From Isoetes taiwanensis (Eukaryota; Streptophyta; Lycopodiopsida; Isoetales; Isoetaceae), in assembly GCA_021234155.1 (NCBI GenBank), contig JAJEKV010000003.1:26638233-26702232 (forward strand): a stretch of DNA of 64,000 bases. Direction: 5' to 3'. Every line of letters begins with the position of its first letter. Position 1 is the first letter of the stretch. This document shows positions 22,550-33,445 of the stretch, one piece after another. The notes below the pieces were generated by a model, which did not search any database, was not told the DNA's origin, and was given only the letters and a program-made list of their open reading frames with translations. A program made the position numbers and the translations under genes.

Positions 22550-23170
22550 TCCCCGCCTCCGGGATCATCCACGCGATCCCCTCCTCCGGGATCCCCACGG
22601 TGCGGACGATATCCGCCGAGGTGATCCCCTCCTCCGGGATCCCCGGCACCCCGGACGCGGATCCCCTCCTCCGGGATCACCCGGCCGTGGCTGATAACGG
22701 CGGACGCAATCCGCCGAGTTGATCCCCACCTCCGGGATCCCCGGGCACCCCGGACGCGGATCCCCTCCTCCGGGATCACCCGGCCGTGGCTGATAACGGC
22801 GGACCCTATCCGCCGAGGTCACCCGGCCGTGGCTGATAACGGCGGACCCTATCCGCCGAGGTGATCCCCTCCTCCGGGATCACCCGGCCGTGGCTGATAA
22901 CCGCGGACGCTATCCGCCGAGGTGATCCCCTCCTCCGGGATCCCCGGGCACCCCGGACGCGGATCCCCTCCTCCGGGATCACCCCCCCAATGGCTGATAA
23001 CGGCGGACGCTATCCGCCGTGGTGATCACCTCCTCCGGGATCCCCCCCCGTGGCTGATAACGGCGGACGCTATCCGCAAGTGGGTGATCCCCTCCTCAGG
23101 GATCGCCCCCGGTACGATATAACGGCGACGCTTATCCACCGTGGCGATCCCCCTCCTCAGGGATCCCGAT
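22550..23170. repeat. Left subterminal array of GATCCC-type palindromes
   Basis: About 15 copies of GATCCCCTCCTCCGGGATC or close variants, alternating with GGCTGATAACGGCGGAC and GCTATCCGCCGAGGTGATC spacers. Each GATCCC...GGGATC unit is an interrupted palindrome, and the GGCGGAC/GTCCGCC spacer is itself part-palindromic. The array is inverted relative to 30365-31095. It may hold transposase binding sites; this is inference. Confidence 0.8.
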
Positions 23171-23599
23171 ATGAGTGACGGGAGGCGGGAGTTATTCTCC
23201 GCCGTTAGATGCACTCCGAGCTGGTTTGCGGTCAGCCATTAGATCCGGTGATTTATACCGTCCTCCGGGATCCCGTAAAAGAAAGAACTTTAATTTTATA
23301 ATTAAATCGGGACAGCCATTAATGATGTGTACGCGTGGCCAATCCCCCCGGCCACGTAGGACCTTGGAATACCGGAGGGCGGAAAGAGCACTGGCCGATT
23401 TCGAAGAGTCCAAGTGCGGGCAGAACTCTCGCGTGGGCGCCACCGGATTCCTCGTGCACAGTGGTTTTGTCGGGCGACGGCACCATTAGCTTATGGGCGG
23501 AAGTCGTTTACCCTCGCTAAACTCCCCGTGATTAACGGTTTCTGGAGGTAAATCGACCCTTCACCGTTATATCAAGTTTTTACTATTTCCTACTATTCT

Positions 23600-25020
23600 T
23601 TACTAAATCTTACCGCGGGCTTGCGGATGGATCGAATCCTTAAACACGGAAGTCAGCCTCAACACCAGTTTTGGCGAGAATCTTTGTCTTGAAGGCGCTG
23701 CTTCATATGCATTCCAGATTCGGAGGGTCCTGATAAATGAAGCGGATTCGGATGCCGAGGTGGAGTCCCCGGCCGTCAGGGCAACAAAATTGGATGAAGG
23801 GGAGGGAAAAATCGTGGTGGGGAAGAATACAGAGGAGGAGGAGGTGAAAGAACGAAGCTTCGCGGACGCCAACCGCCGGGCGATTTGAATGAGGAAGGGG
23901 GCCAGAAAGGAGGGTGTTGTCATAGACGAGCCCGATGCGAAGTTACTTGAACGAAGAGGCCCCCGATTCTGATTACGATCGGTGGCAAAGAGATGGAAGT
24001 GCTTAGTTGATGACCGCACCAAAAGTTACTCCCAGAAGGTTGAGCTCGAAAATCCGCGGGTTTCGAAAGTGCATGCCTTGGTTGATAGGTGGCGGGTTCC
24101 TCGATGCCGAGGGGAGGATCCCAAACCGTATTCATTTGCCCAATGCAGCCCGCCAAGGCGAATGCCAATGGTAAGAAGAGGAGTTATGCAAAGATTTGGC
24201 GTGGCGGAAGCATGGATCCAGACTATAAATATGCCCACAACCTCACCGAAAATTGCAGAGGGCCGAAGACATCTTTGGAGTGGTGGCCGATGAGCAATTG
24301 AAATGGGTCTTCGATAAGAGCCAAAGAGAAGCCTTCATTAATTTACATGTGCAGAGGAAGAAAGCAAGTGAATTGGAAAGCCAACAATTGCGGATCGAGG
24401 AGATAAAGGCACGGATCAGGTGAGCACCAAAATTTAATCTCGATGATGAGCTTTGGCCTCCACTAACCAAAGAGCAGGAGCAAAGCCAATTGGACGCCGA
24501 TGATGTGAGCGAGGAGTCTGCGCAGCAGCGGGTAAGCATTCGCCCCCCTTGCCTAAAACGCCCCTTTGCCTAAAAGCGCCCCTTTGCCTAAACCTCGTGT
24601 TGCCAAAGCCAGGCCCAAAAAATTCTCGGAGGCATCGTGCAGATCCAAAACCCCCAAAACCTCCCGCTAAATCCACTGAATTCATGGCCCCTAACCGGAT
24701 CCTGCTGGAAACTGAGCTCGAAGATAATATTCCCAAGCCCAAAGAAGATTATCTTTGTATCATTTGTACTGGCCGATCCACATTTTCTAGATTCTCGCTT
24801 TTGGACTACCAAAGAGGTGTTGATGCCGATCGATGGCAGTGCCCCTTCACATTAAATTTCCCTGTGGTGGTTGAGAGCCCCTTCATCAAGGTGGGCAGCA
24901 AGTCAGCAAATGTCGAGTTTTACATCCAAGAAGCCGAGGACCTAAAATTTATGACAATCCCTTCCGCCTCGGGGGGATCGGAGAGCGATGTGGACTCGGA
25001 TTGCATTGGTTCTTATCTCT
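23600..25020 (+). CDS. Possible 5' exons of the Ulp1 gene (uncertain)
   Basis: Plus-strand open sequence upstream of the protease exons. 24549-25031 is open for 160 codons and contains a Pro/Lys-rich part then DYLCIICTGRSTFSRFSLLD and VESPFIKVGSKSANVEFYI; a GTAAG donor follows at 25021. Shorter open parts at 23982-24300 contain basic segments (WKCLVDDRTKSYSQKV). A simple join from 25020 to 25121 is out of phase and would create a stop, so the true exon structure upstream is unresolved or this part is decayed. No domain recognised. Confidence 0.35.
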
Positions 25021-25120
25021 GTAAGTTTTAAGTTCTTAAGTTTCTTCAATTTCAGTTTTCATTGCACTCAATTGCTCAATTGGTTGTTGGGGTGGTAATT
25101 TGCACTCAATTCCAATCCAG

Positions 25121-26009
25121 AAAAGGTGCCATCATGTGTTCTTGCATCCTGCTGCATTCGGGCTGTTCTTGAGTGGAAGCAAGGCCGGGTTGGCAGGGGC
25201 TTATGAGCAGTTTGCCAAGCTCATCCCTGACAACCCGTTTGGTAGGGCACGGTGGAAGATCCAGACATCACAATTCTATTATATTCTTGTCAATGCTGGG
25301 TAAACTTAGATCACTTGATTATTTAAGTTTTAAATCTATTCTAATTGCCTTTCAAATTGCTATTTCTTAGTGACCATTGGAGCCTTTTCATCTTAGTGAC
25401 TGATGGCCTGGCGTGTGCTCGGCTTGGAAAGCCCTGCCCTTGCATTCTGCACCTTGATTCATATGCTCCCTTGCATGCATCTACCCGAGAATTTGTGACA
25501 CTGTAAGTATTCCTCTCTATCTCGAAATATTTAATCTTTTGCATTATGATTGAAGCTAATTTCTTATTCATACTTGCAGATTCCTCACAGACGTGTTTAA
25601 GAGGTGGAGGCATGAGGAAAGTGCATTGCATAATGCACCCTGCATTCCATTAGAAACTCCCCAACAGCACAATAATTCGGACTGTGGTGTGTATGTCATA
25701 AATTATGTGAAGAAATTTGTTAAAGACATCAGTGGCAAGGAGGATAATGTGAGTCTTTGAGTTTATGTTTCTTGTTTCTTTTTTTTAGGCAAATTTTCAG
25801 TTCATGGCTAAATTCATGTTTTAATGCAGATTCTGATTAACCGTGATTGGTTCAAAAAAGAAGACATAGATTGCATGAGGTCAGGCTTCAAGATAATGCT
25901 CCAGAAACTACATGATTGCTTGGCTGCAGGGAAGTCCACCTTTTACTTACCCCAGGGTGACACGGGTGATAGCAGGATCCAGACCCGCTTGCTGGTACAT
26001 GGTCCTTGA
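25121..26009 (+). CDS. Ulp1-type cysteine protease (peptidase C48) carried by the Mutator-like element
   Basis: Exons 25121-25299, 25371-25502, 25580-25748 and 25830-26009 join in phase through GT-AG introns to a TGA at 26007-26009. The catalytic set of C48 SUMO-type proteases is visible: His in DHWSLFIL, Asp in CILHLDSYAPLH, and Gln...Cys in QQHNNSDCGVYVINYV. C-terminal to these is a short tail ending LLVHGP. C48 enzymes cleave SUMO-like conjugates; in plant MULEs they ride as cargo of unknown benefit. No stop or frame break falls in the protease domain, unlike most TE genes here. N-terminal exons are uncertain, so the protein may start further upstream. Confidence 0.8.
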
Positions 26010-26332
26010 CATTCTGGTAAAGATCTACAAGTTTGTGAATGTGAATATCTCAAAAAACTTTGAATGTGAATATTTTCTTGAATGTGAATATCTGGAACAC
26101 TTGAATGTAATTCTCTTGAATGTGAATATCTTCATCAAGTCTTCAATGTCAAAACTGGAACAATTGAATGTAATTTTGGCTTTTGGCAATGGCTCAATGC
26201 ACCAAATAATAATGCTTCAAAGCTTCCACCATAGTTTCAATGGTTAATAATACATTCATAATTTCAATGGTTAACATATATTAACATGTTAAATATGTTG
26301 AATGCTGAATATATATTAACATGTTGAATGTT

Positions 26333-26690
26333 GTGATCCCGGAGGGCGGGATCAGCAAGCAGCCGGACGGGGGATCCCGGAGGATGGGATCTATTTTTAA
26401 GGGTGTGTGATCCCGGAGGACGGGATCACTAAGCAGGCGGACGCGGGATCCCGGAGGAGGGGATCACCAAGCAGGCGGACGCGGGATCCCGGAGGAGGGG
26501 ATCACCAAGTAGGCGGACGCGGGATCCCGGAGGAGGGGATCCCGTTTTCCTTAGTGTGTGATCCCGGAGGACGGGATCAAAGTACAGGCGGACGCGGGAT
26601 CCCGGAGGAGGGGATCCCGTTTTAATTAATATGTGATCCCGGAGGACGGGATCACCTAGAAGGGGACGGGATCGGGAGGAGGGATCCCCG
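26333..26690. repeat. Internal array of GATCCC-type palindromes
   Basis: About ten units of GATCCCGGAGGACGGGATC or GATCCCGGAGGAGGGGATC, separated by CAGGCGGACGCG and similar. It lies just downstream of the protease gene and upstream of the next gene, in the orientation of the right subterminal array. Confidence 0.8.
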
Positions 26691-26847
26691 CACGTATTTT
26701 ATTACTTTTTGGTACTATGGTCCAAGGCTCAATGGGCTTAACTTGGCTAAACTCAAAACCTTTTATCCCTACGGGCCTTACCTTTAGAAATTGAATTATG
26801 ATTTAACCGGTTGTACAACGGTTAGTACAACGGTTGGCTCATGAGTC

Positions 26848-26855
26848 TATATATA
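26848..26855 (+). promoter_or_regulatory. TATA box candidate for the small gene starting at 26958
   Basis: TATATATA, 103 bp upstream of an ATG that opens a clean exon. The sequence between (TTGAGTTCAGTGGCAGTCTCTCAG repeated in part at about 26887 and 26910) has no upstream ATG that continues. Position fits a plant core promoter. Confidence 0.45.
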
Positions 26856-26957
26856 CTCATGCCTTACTTGATCTTGGTAGAAAGTTGAGTTCAGTGGCAG
26901 TCTCTCAGTTGAGTTCAGTAGCAGTCTCTCAGTTCAATTGCTTACTGTTCAAGCCAA

Positions 26958-27530
26958 ATGGTGAGGACCCGACAACAGGTTGCTGAGAGCAGTGCCATCA
27001 ATGCCCATAGACTTGAGGATATTCTCGTCCACTTGAATGAAATTCAGGAGGATGTGGGCCTAGAGCTCGCCCAACCTGACGGCATCAAAACGTTCAGAAG
27101 TAAGCTTCATATTCATGTTCTACTTTCATATTAATCTTTTCATGATCCCCTCATGCTTCATGCAGACCGTGGAGAATGGGGAATTGTGGAGAGACCCTAG
27201 GCCTCTTGACTATGCTTAGGTAGTAGGCCAACCCATAGGGCATTGCTTTGGGAATTGAAGAAGTGTATTATCCAGGGGCAAGGCTTTGAAGCGTTGCCTA
27301 GCTACTGGACGTTGTCCGGGAAGGCAACACCCTAAAAGCCCGCTTCGAGGAAATGTATGCCGCATCTAAGGTGCGAAGAAGGATCTCGATCGGGGATGTC
27401 CTAGAGGGGTGCGAGCCAACCCAGGCGATATTTTTTCGATCACATGATGTGGAGACTACCTGCGGTGTGCCGGATGTAACCGGAGGAGGACGTCCAGGGC
27501 AGAAGCCATGGCAAAATTGGAGGAGGTAGA
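26958..27530 (+). pseudogene. Small unidentified gene in the Mutator-like element
   Basis: The first exon, 26958-27099, starts MVRTRQQVAESSAINAHRL and continues EDILVHLNEIQEDVGLEL, then a GTAAG donor. After an acceptor near 27166 the text reads NRGEWGIVERP before a stop; further coding (GQGFEALPSYWTLSGKAT; then, one frame over, ARFEEMYAASKVRRRISIGD and VLEGCEPTQAIFFRSHD) continues to a stop near 27530. At least two breaks are present. A TATA box precedes it. I do not recognise the protein; it might be the N-terminal part of a KIR/Ulp1-type MULE ORF displaced downstream, but I cannot show that. Confidence 0.45.
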
Positions 27531-27694
27531 TTCGAAAGTGATTAGAATTGGAATGTCGGGTTTTAAGCCATTGTATTAAGTTCAATGTTTCAAAGCTTAT
27601 TAAAAGTAATGGTTAAGGGATATTTCAATGGTTATTCCAAGACATATGTCAATGGTTAAGGGATATGATAAATAATATATTAACATATTCAATC

Positions 27695-27800
27695 CCGCGG
27701 ATCGGGAGGGACGGGATCACCGTGCAAAGTGACGCCGGGATCCCGGAGGAGGGGATCACATTCAGGTAGGGGACGGGATCCCGGAGGAGGGGATCCCACG
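27695..27800. repeat. Short GATCCC-type palindrome cluster
   Basis: Three to four units (GGATCCCGGAGGAGGGGATC and variants) between the small unknown gene and the transposase-like gene. Confidence 0.7.
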
Positions 27801-28064
27801 TACGCTTTTTTTATTAGTTTTTTATCCTATGGTCTAAACTCTAAACATTAAACATTTAACTCAAGGTTCTAAATTATCCTAACATTTAACTCCTAACAAT
27901 AAACATTGATAACATTGACAATATTTATAAGTACATAGGTGAATATTGATTTATTTATACCCTCTTGTTTACAAAACTCTAAACTTGACACAACAATTAA
28001 CAAGACAATGAAGCTCATGAGGTGTCAATGAGCATTAAACAACAACAAACTCACGATGCCATTC

Positions 28065-30145
28065 TCACAACAGGCCCTCCATCTCAACTTGCTTCCAACT
28101 CTTCTTGGTTTCCTTGTCTTTCTTCCCAATTTCTATTAGAGGCTTCAGCCTTACCAAACTATTACCACACTCCTCTTCCACTGCATTAGTGGGGATACAT
28201 GTTATGGTTACATTTAGAGCTGTGTGGCCAACATCATCCATTCTTTCAAGCCGCGTGTCGAGTTGTCTCATGAGTGAATCGATTTGCAATTAGCATGCCC
28301 GGATCTTTTTCTGCCCTTGACATCACTCTAGCAATGACTTCTTGTAAAGATCTCCTTGTCTTATCCAGGTTAATCCTTGCCTCCTTTTGAGAGGGAGACT
28401 CGTCCAAGCTTACAATCTCAACCACATCTTCGTATGTGGTTTCCTCCCCATGAGGGGCCCCATGATCATCACATGGCCTCAAGTAGTCCATGCCCCCACA
28501 AATTGACCCATATTGAGATCCAAGCACCTGTAAAAGATCTTAATCCCTGTAGTTGCCCAACATTGGCATGACCTTAACTTGGTGCTTACATAAGTTGCCC
28601 TTGGCTCCCCAGGGACAGTCACAGCATGCCCAGTTCTTGTGTGCCCCGTTCACAAAGTATGGTCCTTGCCCTAGAGTGCGTTCACTTTGCACTTCTGCCT
28701 CACCTTCTTCGAAGTTAGTGAATGTGACCTTGCACCCAATATGGCACATTGTATTATCTCTTCCTGGGAGGTGTGAAAAGATAGAACCTGCATTAAACCA
28801 TACACAAAAGTCAAATCAACACACAATAAAAGTTGAGGAAGAACTGCACCTCTTGTCGTTTGTTTTGAATGTAGAGTCCATGCAAATGGCTTTGTTCTTG
28901 CCAAATTTCAACATGGACTCCCTTTGGATTGGAGTCATAACTCCTAATTGAAACAAGTCTCCTTGCTCATACATGAACGCCGAATCTTGATGTTGTTGAA
29001 CCCACATGTCAATGCTAGTGGGAAGATCTTCATGTAGCTTCCATGTGTTACGAACAACTCCCTTTTCAATATTGTACACGTCCCGAATTTTCAACACATC
29101 ATCCCTACACATGCTTTCCTGTCCATTCACTTCAAGTCTCAACCTCCACCTCTCTTCATGCATGTTCATGACACTACGTGGCGTGTGCCATTGGACAAGC
29201 TTCTGTCTTACCCATTCCCTCAATTCTTGTGAGATCCAGGGTGCTAGCTTGAACCTAACTCCAAAGGATGGGTCAACAAACCTACCATGGCGGGGGCAAA
29301 CCTTGGATATTCTTGTGATCAAACCCATAATAAGTGATATGTGAAAACCTCCGGAAGGAAATAGAGTTGCCTGATTGTGAAATGGCACCTGGCAGCCCCT
29401 CTACGTATGCCCTCTCCCTCTCAACCCTTTTCCTAACGTGTGCGGTGGGCGTGGTCTTTCCTCAACCACATGAGTGTTTCTTTGTCTTGTCCCGAGGTCC
29501 ATATGAACACCAATATCTGTATTGTGCATTACAAGTTAGTATTGATCTACTAGGTGTAATCTTAATGACAAGCACCTCAAATGACTTAAAAAAGCAAGAA
29601 TTATAATCAAACACATAGCTGAGCAAACACATAATCTTGGACTCATGATTTAAAACAAAAAAACACATGTATCAAACCAATACCTCTTCAACGTCACATA
29701 GGAATCCTTGTAGGGTCTTTTTAACACTCTCTCAGGCACTGAACTTCTTAGATAGAAATTGGCAGGCGCTTCACAATTCCTCTGCTCCCCAAGAACGAAA
29801 TCTTGGACCCGGTCTGTATGGATGTAGCAAGTCCAAACAAGCATCTGGCCACCCCCTTGAATATCAGGTACAAAATGCTCTTCAGGATACCAATGTAAGT
29901 TGCCATGATCAAACAGGCCATTTGGAGGTGTTTCGAGTTGTATCTCAGCCCTAAGCTGGAAATAAGAACAAACAGAAAATGACAACGCTTGTTTTCGGGC
30001 TGTATCTCAGCCCTAAGCTGGAAATAAAAACATTAAACACAAAATGAGAACGCTTCTTTAAAGCCCTTGAACTTACCTCTTCTCTCTTCTGCTCTAACTC
30101 GTCCATAGCTGCCGCAGCCACAGCCGCATTGCGCTCCTCCTCCAT
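28065..30145 (-). pseudogene. MULE/FAR1-type transposase-like gene with SWIM zinc finger, catalytic core missing
   Basis: Minus strand, start ATG at 30145. Exon 1 30077-30145 (MEEERNAAVAAAAMDELEQK...), exon 2 29694-29955 (QLETPPNGLFDHGNLHWYPE), and next exons near 29400-29530 with a FAR1-like Cys/His region (YWCSYGPRDKTKKHSC, RGCQVPFHNQATLF) that needs one frame change. 29388-28840 leads to GVMTPIQRESMLKFGKNKA and ICMDSTFKTND, the first Asp of the MULE DDE domain. An apparent intron then joins straight to the SWIM exon (CCDCPWGAKGNLCKHQVKV, about 28570-28640). The roughly 200 residues between the first Asp and the SWIM finger in MULE transposases are absent. C-terminal helices follow (LDESPSQKEARINLDKTRRS, MRQLDTRLERMDDV). 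Confidence 0.7.
29938..30030. repeat. 60-bp tandem duplication covering a splice acceptor
   Basis: TATCTCAGCCCTAAGCTGG followed by AAATAA occurs at 29941 and again at 30001. On the minus strand this duplicates the end of intron 1 and the start of exon 2 of the transposase-like gene, giving two candidate acceptors. Confidence 0.75.
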
Positions 30146-30364
30146 GCCTCGCTACTTCGACATCAGCCACACGCAACAGGGATGAACCACACTCAGATGG
30201 TGATCCCGGAGGGTGGTCTCAGAACGTCCACGTGTTCTCATTGTATTGGTTTGTCCGTGCATGGGCTGGCAGAATTCAAACTTAGACCACCTGATTAGTC
30301 CACGCCGATATCTCTACCGTCCAAACATTCTCATATTACGCCTCGGAATCACAGGGGCAAATGA

Positions 30365-31095
30365 CAATGGGGATCCCGGAGGAGGGGATCACGTAGGCGG
30401 ATAGCGTCCGCCGTTATCAGCCTGGGGGTGATCCCGGAGGAAGGGATCACATAGGCGGATAGCGTCCGCCGGTATCAGCCAGGGGGTGCCAGGGATCCCG
30501 GAGGACGGGATCACCACGGCGGATAGCGCCCGCCGTAAACAGCCACGGCCCAGAGCACAGGATCCAAGTCACGGGATCCACGTCACCATATCGGGGATCC
30601 CGGAGGAGGGGATCACCAGGGCGGATAGCGTCCGCCGTTATCAGCCAATCGAGGAGGGGATCCCGGAGGAGGGATCACGGCGGGCGGATAAGCCCGTCGC
30701 CCGTTATCGACCATTGGGGTGATCAGGAGGAGGAGGGATCCGCGTCCGGGGTGTCCGGGGATCCCGGAGGAGGGGATCACCTCGGCCCGGATAGCGTCCC
30801 GCCATTATCACCATACGGCGGGTGATCCGGAGGAGGGGATCACCTCTACGGATAGGGTCCGCCGTTAGACGCCCACCCACGGGTGATCCAGGAGGAGGGA
30901 TCCGTCCGGGGGTGCCCGGGATCCCGGAGGTGGGGATCAACTTCGGCGGATTGCGCCCCGCCGTTATCGCCACCTGGCCGGGTGATCCCGGAGGAGGATC
31001 CAGCGTCCGGGTGTCCGGGATCCCGGGAGGAGGGGATCACCTGGCGGATATCGCCCATGACCGTGGGGGATCCCGGAGAGGGGATCAGCGTGGAT
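30365..31095. repeat. Right subterminal array of GATCCC-type palindromes
   Basis: About a dozen units of GATCCCGGAGGAGGGGATC with GGCGGATAGCGTCCGCC and TTATCAGCC spacers, inverted relative to 22550-23170. The array is more degenerate than the left one (single-base gains and losses in several units). Confidence 0.8.
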
Positions 31096-31129
31096 GATCC
31101 CTGAGGCGGGGATCTCCGAGGCTTGACGG

Positions 31130-31306
31130 CCAAAGGACAGACGGGGTTTGGACGGGCGGGGATGGTGCAGGCCTCACATTGGCGTCTGCCGTATGCACCT
31201 CGAAACGGGTCTCCCGAACGGACCCCGTCGAGGGAGACCCGGGATCCCGGAGGCCGGTAAATTTATCTCCGGGATCACCGAATCAAGGGTAAAAGTATCC
31301 TGAGCC
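31130..31306 (-). repeat. Right terminal inverted repeat of the Mutator-like element
   Basis: Inverse of 22361-22540; ends GGGTAAAAGTATCCTGAGCC. Confidence 0.85.
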
Positions 31307-31321
31307 ATGCCCTATGTACTA

Positions 31322-31418
31322 GGTAATGCACGGCCAGAAGAGATTCCGGCCTATAATTTTTTCTGGCGGCGCCGCCGAAAACAATTGTAGGCAGAAATCT
31401 CGAAGGCCGTGCATTACC
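31322..31418. repeat. 97-bp segment bounded by perfect 14-bp inverted repeats
   Basis: GGTAATGCACGGCC at 31322-31335 and its exact inverse at 31405-31418. GC-rich interior (GGCGGCGCCGCCG). It lies 15 bp outside the right end of the Mutator-like element. Small fold-back element or chance palindrome. Confidence 0.6.
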
Positions 31419-31469
31419 GGAGGTAAACAATGGATGCCTCAAATTACGTCCGGCTCAAGAAGCGAGCTT

Positions 31470-31600
31470 CTCTGTTCATCGGCAAATGCATCTCTATTCT
31501 TTGGCAAATGCGTCTCTGTTCTTCGGCAAACGCTTATTTGTTCTTCAGCAAATGCATCTCTATTCTTTTGCAAAGCGAGCTTCTCTGTTCTTCGGCCTAT
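31470..31600. repeat. Minisatellite of ~22-24 bp, about five units
   Basis: Repeated variants of GGCAAATGCATCTCTATTCTT from about 31479 to 31570, flanked on both sides by GCGAGCTTCTCTGTTC (31466 and 31575). Open frames here are repeat by-products. Confidence 0.7.
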
Positions 31601-31689
31601 TTGGCAACCGCTCCCATTTGGGTAATTGAAGACCTCCTTCTGAGGCATTCTGAAGTAAAATTGAACCTCCTTTTGAGGCATTTTGAGGC

Positions 31690-33440
31690 AAAAGATGGGG
31701 AAAACAATTGGAATCTGTCGGCTGGGCCAAATTTCTTGGTAATGGGATTGCTTGGATGTAGAAGAAGAGGAAGTACAGGGCTTCTGAGAATAGCATGCAT
31801 GGAGACTTCAGCAGCGCCGCTTCTAGAATAGTGGAGCAAACATTACGTCATATAAAATATGTTGTAATTATCAGTAATTTGAGGCATCCGTTGTTTACGC
31901 ATCTTACATTAGCAGCATCCATAGGGCCTCCAACTGCAAGACATTTGCACAATCAATATAGCACCCATCACTTGAAGACATTTTAAGGGCACATAATTCA
32001 GCTCTTGTATTCAATCATTTTAAGGGCACTTAATTCAGCTCTTGTATTGTAGCTAGTAGAACTCCCAAACGATGGGGTAAGGGAAGAACTTTGGCCTTCC
32101 ATCAAAACACCCATTCATCAACATTTATCTATCAACACCTTCCTTAGCAGTGAGGATTACTTTAAATCTTGTTTTAAAACCTTACAATCTCTCCATGACA
32201 CGTTCTTGTAGCTTGTCCATAAATATAAGCAAATAGCAGCACAAAATTTGCTCAACCATGGTGTTCATCTCCTTCTCTCGCTTTCTTGGTGAAATTTTGA
32301 TATGGCGTCAGAGCACTAGGTGTGCTGTGATTGATTTAAGATCAACACAACAATAGAGAAAGATGCAAGTTACAACCAGATTACCTTTCCTGGCAGTCAT
32401 GGGATTCAAATTTCGATGGCACAGGTTTCCAACGATGGAAAAGAAGAATGACTCTCATTCTTAAGGCTGAAGAAGTTTGAGGAATTGTTTGTGGCCAAGA
32501 ACCAGCACCTGAGCTTGCATCAGATAGCACAAATCTGTTCTTGATGCTTGACAGCGCCGGGATGACAAGGCTATGACTGCGATTGGGCTTTCTGTTGCTA
32601 AATCTCTTCTTGATGAGGTTCAAAAGGAGGGAGGCTCTCGTCCAAGAGCATGAAAAGAAGACCCATACATAAATTGGGCATTTGTACATAGTGGTGAATA
32701 TGCCCTAGGAAGAGACTGAGAGGCTTGATAAATTCGCAGACTGCACGAAGAACACTTTTTGGCAGATTGCAGCCTCAGGAGAAAAATAAGATCTCTGCTT
32801 CATTACGATTATTTCTCTTTCTTAGGTCCTTATCCAATTCTTTCCATGTTTCATCTCAAACATTCAAAGCAAGTTCCATTCTCTTTCTAATGAGACATGG
32901 TGACAGTTTACCTCAAAGAAAACGACCCTAGGTACACTCACCTATTGCTGCTGCCACTAGCATTTAGGGAATATCTCCACAACTCGCACAAATATTGGGT
33001 CGTCACAACAAGCTAGTAACCTTTTATGGATCAGAAGGCAATGCTTAAAAGGATGCTTTAGTTAGACGTGCAAGTCAAGATCTATTCTTGACATGGTTAT
33101 CGAGTATTAATGCCCCAGATGATAGTGTTACTTAGAAAAGGAAGCCCAAAATAGTTCTACACCACCATGGGGCCATAGTTCTTAAATCACATGCTGAATT
33201 CACATGAAAATGGCTCGTGCAGGTGTTGAACGTACAAACATCAAGGGCCGAAAGGTTGCAAACCGCATTAAGATTAATAAGGCATGCAAAGATTAATAAG
33301 GCATGCAAGGGAATGGAAATAAAATGTTATCTCAGAATAAGGCCAAGGACCTTGAGTTGTTATGGGCATGCATTCCACCTAAGATGATTTGCTCAACACG
33401 TCCTCCTAGACACAAGCGGATTTGCACTTCCCAACCATGA
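31690..33440. other. Unassigned sequence upstream of the kinase 3' end
   Basis: No gene I can support. Short duplications occur: ATTTTAAGGGCAC and TTCAGCTCTTGTATT at about 31980 and 32018; AAGATTAATAAGGCATGCAA at about 33271 and 33290. No RNA gene seen. Confidence 0.4.
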
Positions 33441-33445
33441 GAGTC

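Larger units (their letters stand above)
22361..31306. mobile_element. 8.9-kb Mutator-like element with long, nearly identical terminal inverted repeats
   Basis: The left end GGCTCAGGATACTTTTACCC is mirrored exactly at 31287-31306. Inverted identity continues for about 105 bp and strong similarity to about 175 bp (22361-22540 against 31130-31306). Inside the termini lie inverted arrays of a GATCCC...GGGATC motif. Cargo: a Ulp1-type protease gene (plus), a small unknown gene (plus) and a SWIM-finger MULE transposase-like gene (minus). Ulp1-carrying MULEs are known in plants. I see no matching 8-11 bp target duplication (left flank GAGCACGCACA, right flank ATGCCCTATGT), which is odd for a MULE and may mean flanking rearrangement. 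Confidence 0.8.

Noticed and set aside
22550-23170. GATCCC array as a CRISPR array
   Set aside because: Units are irregularly spaced, spacers are themselves repeated, the context is eukaryotic with introns, and the array is inverted at the other end of a transposon.
22389-23214. Long Pro/Gly/Arg-rich open frames across the GATCCC array
   Set aside because: Open on several frames of both strands at once because the repeat lacks stops; no domain and no splice or start context.
22341-31326. An 8-11 bp target duplication for the Mutator-like element
   Set aside because: Immediate flanks (GAGCACGCACA and ATGCCCTATGT) do not match; I therefore do not claim one.
32300-32330. Possible retrotransposon primer-binding site (TATGGCGTCAGAGC)
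   Set aside because: Only partial similarity to the usual initiator-tRNA complement, and no LTR pair or coding domains nearby.
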